Below, in pieces: positions 17,537 through 24,766 of a stretch of DNA of 64,000 bases. The stretch lies in the NCBI RefSeq assembly GCF_008905045.1, contig NZ_VWMY01000044.1:36574-100573 (forward strand). The letters run 5' to 3'. The notes under the pieces are model-generated. The model was not told the DNA's origin and made no database searches. It saw only the letters and a list, made by a program, of their open reading frames with translations. This DNA is from Streptomyces albicerus. Its GTDB lineage: Bacteria > Actinomycetota > Actinomycetes > Streptomycetales > Streptomycetaceae. Numbering within the stretch: the stretch's first letter is position 1; each line of letters begins with the position of its first letter. The translations under genes were made by a program, and so were the position numbers.

Positions 17537-17731
17537 TCTTGCCGCTCGCGCGGGTACTCCTGGTGTCGTATGCACATGGGCGTTCCCGCCCATAACGGTG
17601 CGAGTGCTCCAGCGGCAGCCGGCCTCGTCCAGATGCGCGGCGGCAGCGTCCAAGAGATCCAATCGGGCGCCGTTGTCCGGATCCCGGTCGGTGAATGGCA
17701 GCACTGGTACGGAGCCACGCCCGGGAGGTCG
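17537..17731 (+). pseudogene. Degenerate cupin-domain fragment
   Basis: The plus-strand frame reads RGYSWCRMHMG, then VQMRGGSVQEIQSGAVVRIP and VGEWQHWYGATPGRS. This follows the cupin pattern in which a HxH motif is followed by G-x-V-x-x-I-x-x-G-D-V-V-x-I-P-x-G-E-x-H-W-H-G-A-T-P. Several metal-binding histidines have changed (WHTH to CRMH, HWHG to HWYG) and no start or end is present. It is a decayed piece of a small cupin or carboxymuconolactone-type gene. Confidence 0.55.
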
Positions 17732-17787
17732 AGTGGGCCGGCAGCACGTGCACGCGGAACAAGGCCGGCCAATGCGCATGCGACTGA

Positions 17788-19347
17788 CTATGGTGCGTCC
17801 TCACAGTCAGGCGAATCCTTGTGCAGCAGGCGGGACCTGACCTCGTTCTTGAGGACCTTGCCGACCTTCGACCGGGGGAGGTCCGGCCACACCTCGACCT
17901 GCTTGGGCGCTTTGACGCTGCCGATGCGGGCCTTTACGAAGGCGCGTACGTCGTCGTCGGTGACGCTCTGATCAGGGTGGAGCTGCACGACCGCCGTCAC
18001 CCGCTCGCCCCACTTGTCGTCCGGCAGTCCGACGACCGCGCAGTCCTGGACGGCCGGGTGTTCCATCACGGCCTGCTCGACTTCGGCGGAGTAGACGTTG
18101 AAGCCACCGCTGATGATCATGTCCTTCGCGCGGTCGACGATGAAGAGGTAGTTGTCGGCGTCGAGGTAGCCGATGTCCCCGGTGTGGTGCCAGCCGTGCC
18201 GGGAGGCCTCTTCGGTGGCCGAGGGGTTCTTGTAGTAGCCCGCCATCACCAGGGAGCCACGCACCACGATCTCGCCGCGCTCGCCGGGTGGCAGCAGTCG
18301 GCCCTCGCTGTCCATGATGGCGACGGTCACCAGCGGGGCGGGGCGCCCGGCGGAGGCGAAGCGCTCGACGGCGAGCGAGCCGTCGGCGTGGAAGTGCTCC
18401 GCGGGCGCCATCGTCGAGATCATCATCGGCGCCTCGGACTGGCCGAAGAGCTGTGCCATCACCGGGCCGATCCGGTCGATGGCCTCCTCCAGCCGGGTCG
18501 CCGACATGGGGGCCGCGCCGTACCAGAGGCAGCGCAGCGACGTCAGGTCGGTGGACGCCAGGTCGGGGTGGCCGAGGAGCATGTAGATCAGAGTCGGGGG
18601 CAGGAAGGTGTGGGTGACGCGGTGGCGTTCGACCTGCGCGAGGAAGTCGGTGAGGTCGGGGGCCGGCATGATGACGATCTCGCCGCCGAGGGTCATGACG
18701 GGGAAGCACAGCACTCCGGCCGCATGGGTCAGCGGGGCCAGCGCCAGGTAGACCGGGCGGGTGCCGAAGGGGTAACTCATCAGTGTCAGCGCGGACATCG
18801 TCTCGATGTTCCGGTCGGTGAGCATGACGCCCTTGGGGCTGCCGGTGGTGCCGCCGGTGCCGACGAGCATGACGGTGTCGTCGGCCGGCGTGGCCTCCCA
18901 CGGTTCGGCGGGCACACCGTCCAGCCAGCGAGCGAAGGGCACGCCCAGGTCCGGGGATCCGTCGAGGCAGACCAGCGTGGTGAGCTTAGGCAGGTCCGGG
19001 AGGATCTTCGCGATCAGCGGGGCGTACGCCTCCTGGAAGATCAGGCAGGTGCAGTCGAAGAGGTCCAGCAGGTCGCGGTTCTCGGCGGCTTCGTTGCGGG
19101 GGTTGACCGGGCACCACACGGCGCCCGCCCGGGAGATGCCGAACACACAGGAAAACGCGGTGGGATCGTTGGCGGACAGGACCGCCACCTTGTCCCCGGG
19201 CCGTACGCCTGACCGGTCCAGGGCCCGGGCCACCCGCCAGGACAGTTCCTGGACCTCGCCATAGGTGAGGGTGCGGTCCCCTGTGGTGAGGCAGGGTGCT
19301 CCGGGGCCCAGGGAGGTGCCCTTGTCGAGGTAGTCGGTCAGACGCAC
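17788..19347 (-). CDS. Acyl-CoA synthetase (AMP-forming)
   Basis: A 519-residue adenylate-forming ligase of the fatty-acyl-CoA synthetase group. Visible motifs: GTGGTTGSPKGVMLT (about 165-180), YGAAPMS, GWHHTGDIGYLD, DRAKDMIISGGFNVYSAEVE and the C-terminal catalytic Lys497 in SKVGKVLKNEV. It would convert a carboxylic acid, ATP and CoA to acyl-CoA, AMP and pyrophosphate. It is the last gene of a three-gene operon with a saccharopine-dehydrogenase-like protein and an SDR, controlled by the divergent TetR. Confidence 0.93.
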   Translation of the reverse strand: MRLTDYLDKGTSLGPGAPCLTTGDRTLTYGEVQELSWRVARALDRSGVRPGDKVAVLSANDPTAFSCVFGISRAGAVWCPVNPRNEAAENRDLLDLFDCTCLIFQEAYAPLIAKILPDLPKLTTLVCLDGSPDLGVPFARWLDGVPAEPWEATPADDTVMLVGTGGTTGSPKGVMLTDRNIETMSALTLMSYPFGTRPVYLALAPLTHAAGVLCFPVMTLGGEIVIMPAPDLTDFLAQVERHRVTHTFLPPTLIYMLLGHPDLASTDLTSLRCLWYGAAPMSATRLEEAIDRIGPVMAQLFGQSEAPMMISTMAPAEHFHADGSLAVERFASAGRPAPLVTVAIMDSEGRLLPPGERGEIVVRGSLVMAGYYKNPSATEEASRHGWHHTGDIGYLDADNYLFIVDRAKDMIISGGFNVYSAEVEQAVMEHPAVQDCAVVGLPDDKWGERVTAVVQLHPDQSVTDDDVRAFVKARIGSVKAPKQVEVWPDLPRSKVGKVLKNEVRSRLLHKDSPDCEDAP

Positions 19348-19359
19348 GGCAGCACCCTT

Positions 19360-20487
19360 TCAGCTGTGGACGGTGAGCACCGGGTCGAGTACGAGCCCGA
19401 AGCTCTTGAGTACGCCGAGCAGTTCGCGGTGGCCGAAGGCCTGGCAGGCCGAGGCCAGGCCGGCGCGGCGGGGCGGCTGCTGGAGGAGTGAATACGCGGC
19501 GTACGCCTGGAGCAGCCCGGTCTGCTTGTAGTTGCTGTTGCCGTGAATCACGCAGTGGGCACGGCCCAACGGGCCCGAGGCGTGGACGGAGTCCACCGAG
19601 GTGTTGATCCGCGGGTTCTCCCGGGGTGGCATGCCGGCCTGGACCGATGCGGCCACCTCGGCCAGGGCGGCGTCCTGTTGGTCGGTCGGGAGGGTCTTGA
19701 TCTGCGACTCGACCATCTTCACCGTGTCGACGACGCCCTGCATGACGGCGCGGTCCGTGACCCCGCCGAGCACCCTGCAGGTCGCCACCCGCGGGTCGTT
19801 CTTGAACCACACGGGGTGGCTGGTGCCGCCCCACGGCAGGGCCAGCGCCGTTTCGTGCTGTCCGGGGACGGTGACTTCGACGGCCGTGAGCGGGTCCCAC
19901 TTCTTGTACTGGTTCTCCTCCAGGTAGTGCCAGTCGGCCTTCAGGATGGTGAAGATCGTCTGCGTCGAGGCGTACGTCGGGAATCCCTTCCACAGCACGA
20001 GGATGTCGAGGGTGTCCAGTCCGGGGGTCTCCAGGCAGATGTTGGCCGCGATCTCCCCGGTGGTGTACATCTGCGCGACGCCGGGGGAGAGCAGGAGGCC
20101 TTTCTCGGCGTACTGGTCGCCCCACCTGGCCTGGGCGTCGAGGACCCAGTCCTGCTCGCCGGTGGTGTCGAGGTAGTGGCAGCCTGCCGCGAGGGCGGCT
20201 TCTGCGACCTCCGGCCCGTACTTGATGAACGGGCCGACCATGTTGCTCACGACCCTGGCGCCGCGGAAGAGCTCGGTCAGCGGTCCGACCGCGTGCTCGA
20301 CCTCGACGACCTCGTGGTCCACGGTGTCGATGCCGGGGACCTTGTCGAGGACGTCCTGAATACGCGCCTTGTCGCGGCCGGCGGCGATGAAGGGGACGTT
20401 GTACTCGCGCAGGTACTCGCAGACGAGACGGCCGGTGTAGCCGGAGGCGCCGTAGACGACGACGGGCTTGTCACTGCTCATGCTCAT
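19360..20487 (-). CDS. Saccharopine-dehydrogenase-like NAD(P)-binding protein
   Basis: A 375-residue protein with a Rossmann nucleotide loop VVVYGASGYTGR (residues 9-20), typical of saccharopine-dehydrogenase-like and trans-acting enoyl reductase families rather than true lysine-pathway enzymes. The C-terminal half has conserved text such as ALPWGGTSHPVWFKND and HGNSNYKQTGLLQAYAAYSL but no named catalytic motif. It sits 12 bases before the acyl-CoA ligase gene and 36 after the SDR gene, suggesting a joint role in reducing or oxidising a CoA-linked lipid or terpenoid acid. Confidence 0.8.
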   Translation of the reverse strand: MSMSSDKPVVVYGASGYTGRLVCEYLREYNVPFIAAGRDKARIQDVLDKVPGIDTVDHEVVEVEHAVGPLTELFRGARVVSNMVGPFIKYGPEVAEAALAAGCHYLDTTGEQDWVLDAQARWGDQYAEKGLLLSPGVAQMYTTGEIAANICLETPGLDTLDILVLWKGFPTYASTQTIFTILKADWHYLEENQYKKWDPLTAVEVTVPGQHETALALPWGGTSHPVWFKNDPRVATCRVLGGVTDRAVMQGVVDTVKMVESQIKTLPTDQQDAALAEVAASVQAGMPPRENPRINTSVDSVHASGPLGRAHCVIHGNSNYKQTGLLQAYAAYSLLQQPPRRAGLASACQAFGHRELLGVLKSFGLVLDPVLTVHS

Positions 20488-20523
20488 GCGTCCTTTCGGA
20501 GGAGGGAGGGGACGAGGGGCCCG

Positions 20524-21327
20524 TCACATGCCCATGCCACCGTCGACCGGCAGGCCGGCGCCGGTGATGAAGCGGGCGCCGTCGGAGGCGAGGAAGACCA
20601 CCGCGTCGGCCATGTCGGCGACCTCGCCGAGCCGGCCGAGCGGGGTCAGGCCGATGACGTCACCGACGGCCGCTTCCGCGCTGGGCCACAGGCCGAGCGT
20701 CACCATGTCGGCCGCGAGCTTGGCGCCCATGTCGGTCGGTACCAGTCCGGGGTAGACGCAGTTGACGCGTACGCCGAAGCCGAGCTTTCCGGATTCCAGC
20801 GCCGCCACCCGGGTGAGCCGGTCGACCGCCGACTTCGTCGCGGCGTAGCCCGCGATGCCGGGGAACGGGATGGTGGCCGCGACCGACGAGATGTTGACGA
20901 CCGCACCGCCGCTGCCGGCCGGACCGCCGGGCCGCATCGCGCGGAACGCGTGCTTGACGCCGAGCGCCGTCCCGAGGACGTTCACCTCCAGCATCCGGCG
21001 CACGTCGGCCGGGTCGAGGTCGACGACCAGACCGGAGATCTTGACTCCGGCGTTGTTGACGAGGATGTCCAGGCCGCCCAGCTCGGCGATCGTCTGCGAG
21101 ACGGCCGATTCCCAGCTCGCGTCCTCGGTCACATCGAGCGAGACGAATCCGGCGGTGGCGCCGGACTCCTTCAGCGCATCGGCAGTCGCCTTGCCCAGCT
21201 CCTCCTGGATGTCGCCGATGACGACGGCGGCGCCGGCCCGGGCAAGCGCCTCGGCCATCCCGGCACCCAGTCCGCGGGCACCGCCCGTCACCAGGGCCTT
21301 GCGTCCGGTCAAGTCGTACACACTCAT
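20524..21327 (-). CDS. SDR-family oxidoreductase
   Basis: A 267-residue classical short-chain dehydrogenase. It has TGGARGLGAG near residues 12-21, NNAG, ISSVAA with the catalytic Ser, and YAATK with the catalytic Tyr and Lys, and it ends in VDGGMGM. It is the first gene of the operon and faces the TetR gene, with the long inverted repeat between. The ATG at 21327 was preferred over a codon 15 bases upstream because MSVYDLTGRKAL matches family starts. Confidence 0.93.
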   Translation of the reverse strand: MSVYDLTGRKALVTGGARGLGAGMAEALARAGAAVVIGDIQEELGKATADALKESGATAGFVSLDVTEDASWESAVSQTIAELGGLDILVNNAGVKISGLVVDLDPADVRRMLEVNVLGTALGVKHAFRAMRPGGPAGSGGAVVNISSVAATIPFPGIAGYAATKSAVDRLTRVAALESGKLGFGVRVNCVYPGLVPTDMGAKLAADMVTLGLWPSAEAAVGDVIGLTPLGRLGEVADMADAVVFLASDGARFITGAGLPVDGGMGM

Positions 21328-21430
21328 GGAACATCTCCTCATTGAGATGACTGCACTGCGTGACAGCGCCGCACGCTCAGCCGCAGGCCGGCAGCCCGGA
21401 CCGTGGGACGCAACGCCAGCGTAGGCACTT

Positions 21431-21468
21431 CTTGACAGTCGTCAAGACTTTCTTGGACGACTGTCAAG
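21431..21468. promoter_or_regulatory. Long inverted repeat, TetR operator candidate
   Basis: CTTGACAGTCGTC (21431-21443) and GACGACTGTCAAG (21456-21468) are perfect 13-base inverted arms with a 12-base centre. Each half is itself close to the palindrome TTGAC-N4-GTCAA; the right half has one inserted G. It lies midway between the divergent SDR operon and TetR, and two overlapping dimer sites fit TetR repressors. Confidence 0.75.
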
Positions 21469-21564
21469 ATTTTTGCCGAGAGCCGTCGCGGGCCGGGATA
21501 ACCTGGTGGCGGACCCGCACGGTGCGGGCGGGCGGAAGGGCCGAAGTAGGCGGGGAGACGTGCT

Positions 21565-22200
21565 GTGACCCAGGTCGTGGGCAAGAACCAGGAACGGATC
21601 TCCCGGCGGCAGGTCGACAAGTTCGCCGAGCGGCGGGCGCAACTCGCCGCGTCCGCGCTGCAGACCCTGTCCGAGCTCGGCTATGCCCGTACGAGCTTGC
21701 GCGAGATCGCACAGAACTCCGAGTTCTCCCATGGCGTCCTGCACTACTACTTCCGCGACAAGGTGGAGCTGATCACCTACTGCGTGCGGCAGTACAAGGC
21801 GGAGTGCGTCACCCGCTACGACCAGATCGTCATCACCGCCGGCTCGGCCGAAGAGCTCAAGCACGGCTTCGGTGCGGCGATGGCCGGCACGTTGCGTGAG
21901 GACGCGACGATGCACCGGCTGTGGTACGACCTCCGGAATCAGGCTTTGTTCGAGGAGTCGTTCCGCGACGATGTCCTCGAGATCGACCAGAGCCTGGAAC
22001 AGATGATCTGGCGCATCGTCAGTCACTACGCGGAACTCGCCGGTTCACCCGCCGCAGCCTCTCCCGCGGTCGCGTACGCACTCTTTGACGGGCTGTTCCA
22101 GCAGGCACTGCTCAGGTTCCTGACCGGACGTGACAGTGCCCCCGCCGATCTGCAGGCCGGCGTGGAACAACTCTTGGAGCGGTTGGTCACCCCCGCGTAA
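21565..22200 (+). CDS. TetR-family transcriptional regulator
   Basis: A 211-residue regulator. The helix-turn-helix covers about residues 25-70 (GYARTSLREIAQNSEFSHGV, then LHYYFRDKVEL). The ligand domain contains WYDLRNQALFEESFRDDV. It starts at GTG 21565 and diverges from the SDR/saccharopine-like/acyl-CoA ligase operon, with the 38-bp inverted repeat between them. It probably represses that operon and itself, with an acid or acyl-CoA as likely inducer. Confidence 0.92.
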   Translation: MTQVVGKNQERISRRQVDKFAERRAQLAASALQTLSELGYARTSLREIAQNSEFSHGVLHYYFRDKVELITYCVRQYKAECVTRYDQIVITAGSAEELKHGFGAAMAGTLREDATMHRLWYDLRNQALFEESFRDDVLEIDQSLEQMIWRIVSHYAELAGSPAAASPAVAYALFDGLFQQALLRFLTGRDSAPADLQAGVEQLLERLVTPA

Positions 22201-22308
22201 GCCCGGAGGCGCGCGTGAGTCCGGCGTCCTGCGGCACGCCGTCCTGGACCACGGCCCGCTGCCCGAGGAGGCGGTGCGATTGCCGGCCGCCGCCCTGGAT
22301 GGTCCACG

Positions 22309-22361
22309 GCCGCCGGGCCGGCCCGGATTCCTCCGAGGCCGGCGAGCGGTGGCCCGGCGGC
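22309..22361. terminator. Hairpin between convergent TetR genes
   Basis: GCCGCCGGGCC (22309-22319) pairs with GGCCCGGCGGC (22351-22361), perfect 11-bp arms with a 31-base loop, located between the stop codons at 22200 and 22366. Confidence 0.45.
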
Positions 22362-22365
22362 GGCG

Positions 22366-23031
22366 TCAGGCGATGGGGTCGCCGACGGCTCCGCCGGTGG
22401 CGGTGCGGATCGCGTGGGCGTAGCGCCGGGCGAGGGCCGTCACGTCGTGGAACTCGGTGAGGTCGTCGCCGGCGAGGACGGTGGTGCCGATGTGCTCGTC
22501 CAGCACCCGCACCACGGCCGCTGCCGACGCGGCGTGCATCCGCACCTGAAGATCACTGGCCGGGCGGTCGAGACGATCACCGATGATCGCGCACATCTCG
22601 CGTTCCACCTGATCGCAGGCCATCAGCCACGCGGTGCGCAACGCCGGCTCGGTGTCGGCGAGCCGGATCATCTTCATCGCGAGCATCTCGTCGGCGAGGT
22701 CGACGGGCGGCTTCTCGTGGCCGAGTCTGATGCCGGTCAGTTCCGTGGCCAGGTGGTCTTCGAGGGAGCTCTGCCGGGGCCAGCGGCGCAGCACGCCCAG
22801 CAACGTGACTACGCCCTGCATGATGATTGGCTCGGCGCAGCTCTCCTTGCTGCGGAAGTGCCGCCAGATGGTACGCGTGGACAGATCCACGGCCTCCGCG
22901 ATCTGATCGCCGCTCGTAGCGGCCACTCCCTGGTCCCAGAAGAGACGCGCCGCCTCTCGGGAGATCTCCAGCCGCAGCCGCGCACGCCGCTGCTCACTCA
23001 TCCCTCCCCCGCTGCGTTGCTTTGTGGCCAT
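22366..23031 (-). CDS. TetR-family transcriptional regulator
   Basis: A 221-residue protein. Helix-turn-helix near residues 20-65: AARLFWDQGVAATSGDQIAE, then STRTIWRHFRSKE. Length and layout are normal for TetR. The ATG at 23031 has GAGGCGAC upstream; an inner ATG at 23001 is preceded by a purine run that is too close. It diverges from a Rid-family gene, and a 17-bp palindrome lies 43 bases before its start. Confidence 0.9.
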   Translation of the reverse strand: MATKQRSGGGMSEQRRARLRLEISREAARLFWDQGVAATSGDQIAEAVDLSTRTIWRHFRSKESCAEPIIMQGVVTLLGVLRRWPRQSSLEDHLATELTGIRLGHEKPPVDLADEMLAMKMIRLADTEPALRTAWLMACDQVEREMCAIIGDRLDRPASDLQVRMHAASAAAVVRVLDEHIGTTVLAGDDLTEFHDVTALARRYAHAIRTATGGAVGDPIA

Positions 23032-23073
23032 GTCGCCTCGCACTCTCCCCTTCTGCTGTCTTCAAGAGGCAGT

Positions 23074-23090
23074 ATGTCGCTAAGTGACAT
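23074..23090. promoter_or_regulatory. 17-bp palindrome, TetR operator candidate
   Basis: ATGTCGCTAAGTGACAT is symmetrical at seven of eight pairs around its centre. It lies 43 bases upstream of the TetR start and 165 before the Rid-family gene, so autoregulation is most likely. Confidence 0.6.
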
Positions 23091-23254
23091 TGATCTGCGC
23101 GGGAGGCGCCGAGGCGGTCTCGCATGGCCAAGTAGCTGTGCGAACGGCCGACTGTCGCTGCTGGCCCGGAAGTCCAGGAGCCAACGGCAGGCGGGGGTTC
23201 CCATAACGCGCTCCCCGTGGAATGGGCAGGCGCGCGCGAGATGTTGGAGGAGAT

Positions 23255-23659
23255 ATGACGACCGATCAGCGCACGATCACCAACGCGGCCGCCCTCCACG
23301 ACCCGACACCGTTCGGCTACAGCCACGCCGTCTCAGCACCCGGCGAACTCGTTTTCATCGGCGGCCAGTACGCCTCCGACGCCAGCGGCGCTCCCGTGCC
23401 CGGAGACTTCGCTGCCCAAGTGGACCTGGCCTTCGACCGGCTGCGGTCGGCGCTCGAAGCGGTCGACCTCGGGTACGAGAACGTGGTCCGCCTCGGCACC
23501 TTCATCGTCGACCACGACCTCGACAAACTGGAGATCCTCGGCAAGGCGCTGCACGCCCGCTTCGGCGACCGGCTGCCGGCCCAGACACTGAGCGGCGTTG
23601 CCTCCCTCGCACTGCCCGGGATGCTGTTCGAGGTGGACGCGGTGGCAGTACGGCCTTAG
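23255..23659 (+). CDS. Rid-family (YjgF/YER057c/UK114) protein lacking the RidA arginine
   Basis: A 134-residue Rid protein with ELVFIGGQYASDASG and NVVRLGTFIVD. In RidA the signature PAR(S) carries the arginine needed for enamine/imine hydrolysis; here the same place reads LPAQTLSGVASLALPGMLFE, so Arg is replaced by Gln. It therefore belongs to a Rid subgroup without the canonical deaminase residue, and its activity is unknown. ATG 23255 follows TTGGAGGAG. It diverges from a TetR gene that may control it. Confidence 0.85.
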   Translation: MTTDQRTITNAAALHDPTPFGYSHAVSAPGELVFIGGQYASDASGAPVPGDFAAQVDLAFDRLRSALEAVDLGYENVVRLGTFIVDHDLDKLEILGKALHARFGDRLPAQTLSGVASLALPGMLFEVDAVAVRP

Positions 23660-23687
23660 CGGACCACTCACGTGTGTCCCGAAATCA

Positions 23688-23719
23688 AGTGGCTCTACTG
23701 GTCAGTGGCTCTACTGGTC
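23688..23719. repeat. 16-bp perfect tandem duplication
   Basis: AGTGGCTCTACTGGTC occurs twice head to tail (23688-23703, 23704-23719) just after the Rid gene. It lies outside recognised coding sequence. Confidence 0.7.
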
Positions 23720-23755
23720 CATGGATGAGGGCAGGTGACGGGGGCGGTTGCCTCG

Positions 23756-23850
23756 TCAGTGGTGCTGCTTGGTGATGTCCAGGCCGCGTGGGGTGAGGGT
23801 GTACACGGTGGCGGCCATGGCCGGCAGCGTGATGACGCCGCTGACCCCGT
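23756..23850 (-). pseudogene. 3' scrap of an unidentified gene
   Basis: The minus frame reads GVITLPAMAATVYTLTPRGL and then DITKQHH followed by a stop. VYTLTPRG resembles the wing of winged-helix regulators such as HxlR or PadR, but too little remains to decide. No start is present and the sequence is cut off upstream. Confidence 0.3.
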
Positions 23851-23878
23851 TCTGGCTCCACCTACCTGTCAGCGGTGG

Positions 23879-24508
23879 TCAGCAGGACTCTTCCATCTTC
23901 ACCGCGGTGAGCTTCACGTGCTGCCCGTCGAGCTTGATTCCGGCGGCCGGTTGCTGGGTGCAGGTCCGCCACTCGGATTCCCTGAGGAGGATGCGGTCCA
24001 GGCCGGAGGCGTCGGTGACGGTGATGTCGGCGCGGTTCCCGAGAGCTCGGCGGGCGGCCGTGACGGCCTTGCCCTCGACGCCGGGCATGGTCGATCCCGT
24101 GGCCTGCCCTTCGTCCGCGTCCGCGACCGGGCAGACCTCGTCGAGCTTCACCACGGCGAAGGCGAAGTTCCCGGAGGTGTAGCTACCGGCCTTCGGGGTC
24201 TGGGAGCAGACCTTCCAGCGGCGGTCGTCGCCGCTGACATCCGGGACGCGTCCGTGGCCCAGGGCGTCGTGCGCGCTGGATTCGAAGTTCAGTGTTGTTG
24301 CCTCGAAGACAGCAAGACTTAGTTGCTTGCCGGTCATGTCCGGAATCAGGATGGGGCCGGTGTAGTCCTCCTCCGAATGGTCCTCGGGTTCATCGGCTGG
24401 GGCAGATGTGTAGCGCTCCGGGCCGCCTGCGGTGGTCGCTGTGCTGCCGCAGGCGGTCACGACGGCGAGGCAGGCGGCGGTGAGCGTGATGGCCGCGCGG
24501 GTACGCAT
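23879..24508 (-). CDS. PASTA-like secreted lipoprotein
   Basis: A 209-residue lipoprotein: signal ending in VVTACG (Cys near residue 20), an acidic spacer (DEPEDHSEED), then two modules of about 70 residues. Each opens with a PASTA-like start (IPDMTGKQLSLAV; MPGVEGKAVTAAR), holds W-x-x-C-(S/T)-Q-(T/Q)-P-x-A-G, and ends with a Lys-(L/M)-(D/E)-E-(V/S)-C. The paired cysteines probably form a disulfide in each module. Such DUF-type PASTA pairs are common in Streptomyces exported proteins; ligand unknown. Confidence 0.8.
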   Translation of the reverse strand: MRTRAAITLTAACLAVVTACGSTATTAGGPERYTSAPADEPEDHSEEDYTGPILIPDMTGKQLSLAVFEATTLNFESSAHDALGHGRVPDVSGDDRRWKVCSQTPKAGSYTSGNFAFAVVKLDEVCPVADADEGQATGSTMPGVEGKAVTAARRALGNRADITVTDASGLDRILLRESEWRTCTQQPAAGIKLDGQHVKLTAVKMEESC

Positions 24509-24543
24509 GCATTCCCCCAAGGGCTCGCGGGTGCTGAAGGGCA

Positions 24544-24729
24544 TCATGCTCTTCCGAAGGAGAGTGCCGGGGTACTGACCGCCAGGAAGTCCGGGATGTG
24601 CCGTCCGCGGCCCTGCCTGTGCTCGAAGTACAGGCAGAACGGCGGCAGCACGTCCGACACACCCAGGAAGTCCAACGCGGGCAGCAGCCGACCACGAATG
24701 CGACCTTCGTCAGCGGGGTGCGACCGCTA
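24544..24729 (-). pseudogene. Possible TnsA-like transposon endonuclease remnant
   Basis: Between two stops the minus frame reads GRLLPALDFLGVSDVLPPF, then FEHRQGRGRHIPDFLAV and ends at TGA. The pattern G-R-x-R-H-x-P-D-(F/Y)-L recalls the catalytic region of TnsA-like heteromeric transposase endonucleases seen in Streptomyces, where Asp is a nuclease residue. The downstream V-x-(D/N)-V-K-P part is absent. The assignment is tentative. Confidence 0.35.
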
Positions 24730-24766
24730 CAGGTGGCGGTCCGGTGCGACGGCGACGCTGCCGCCG

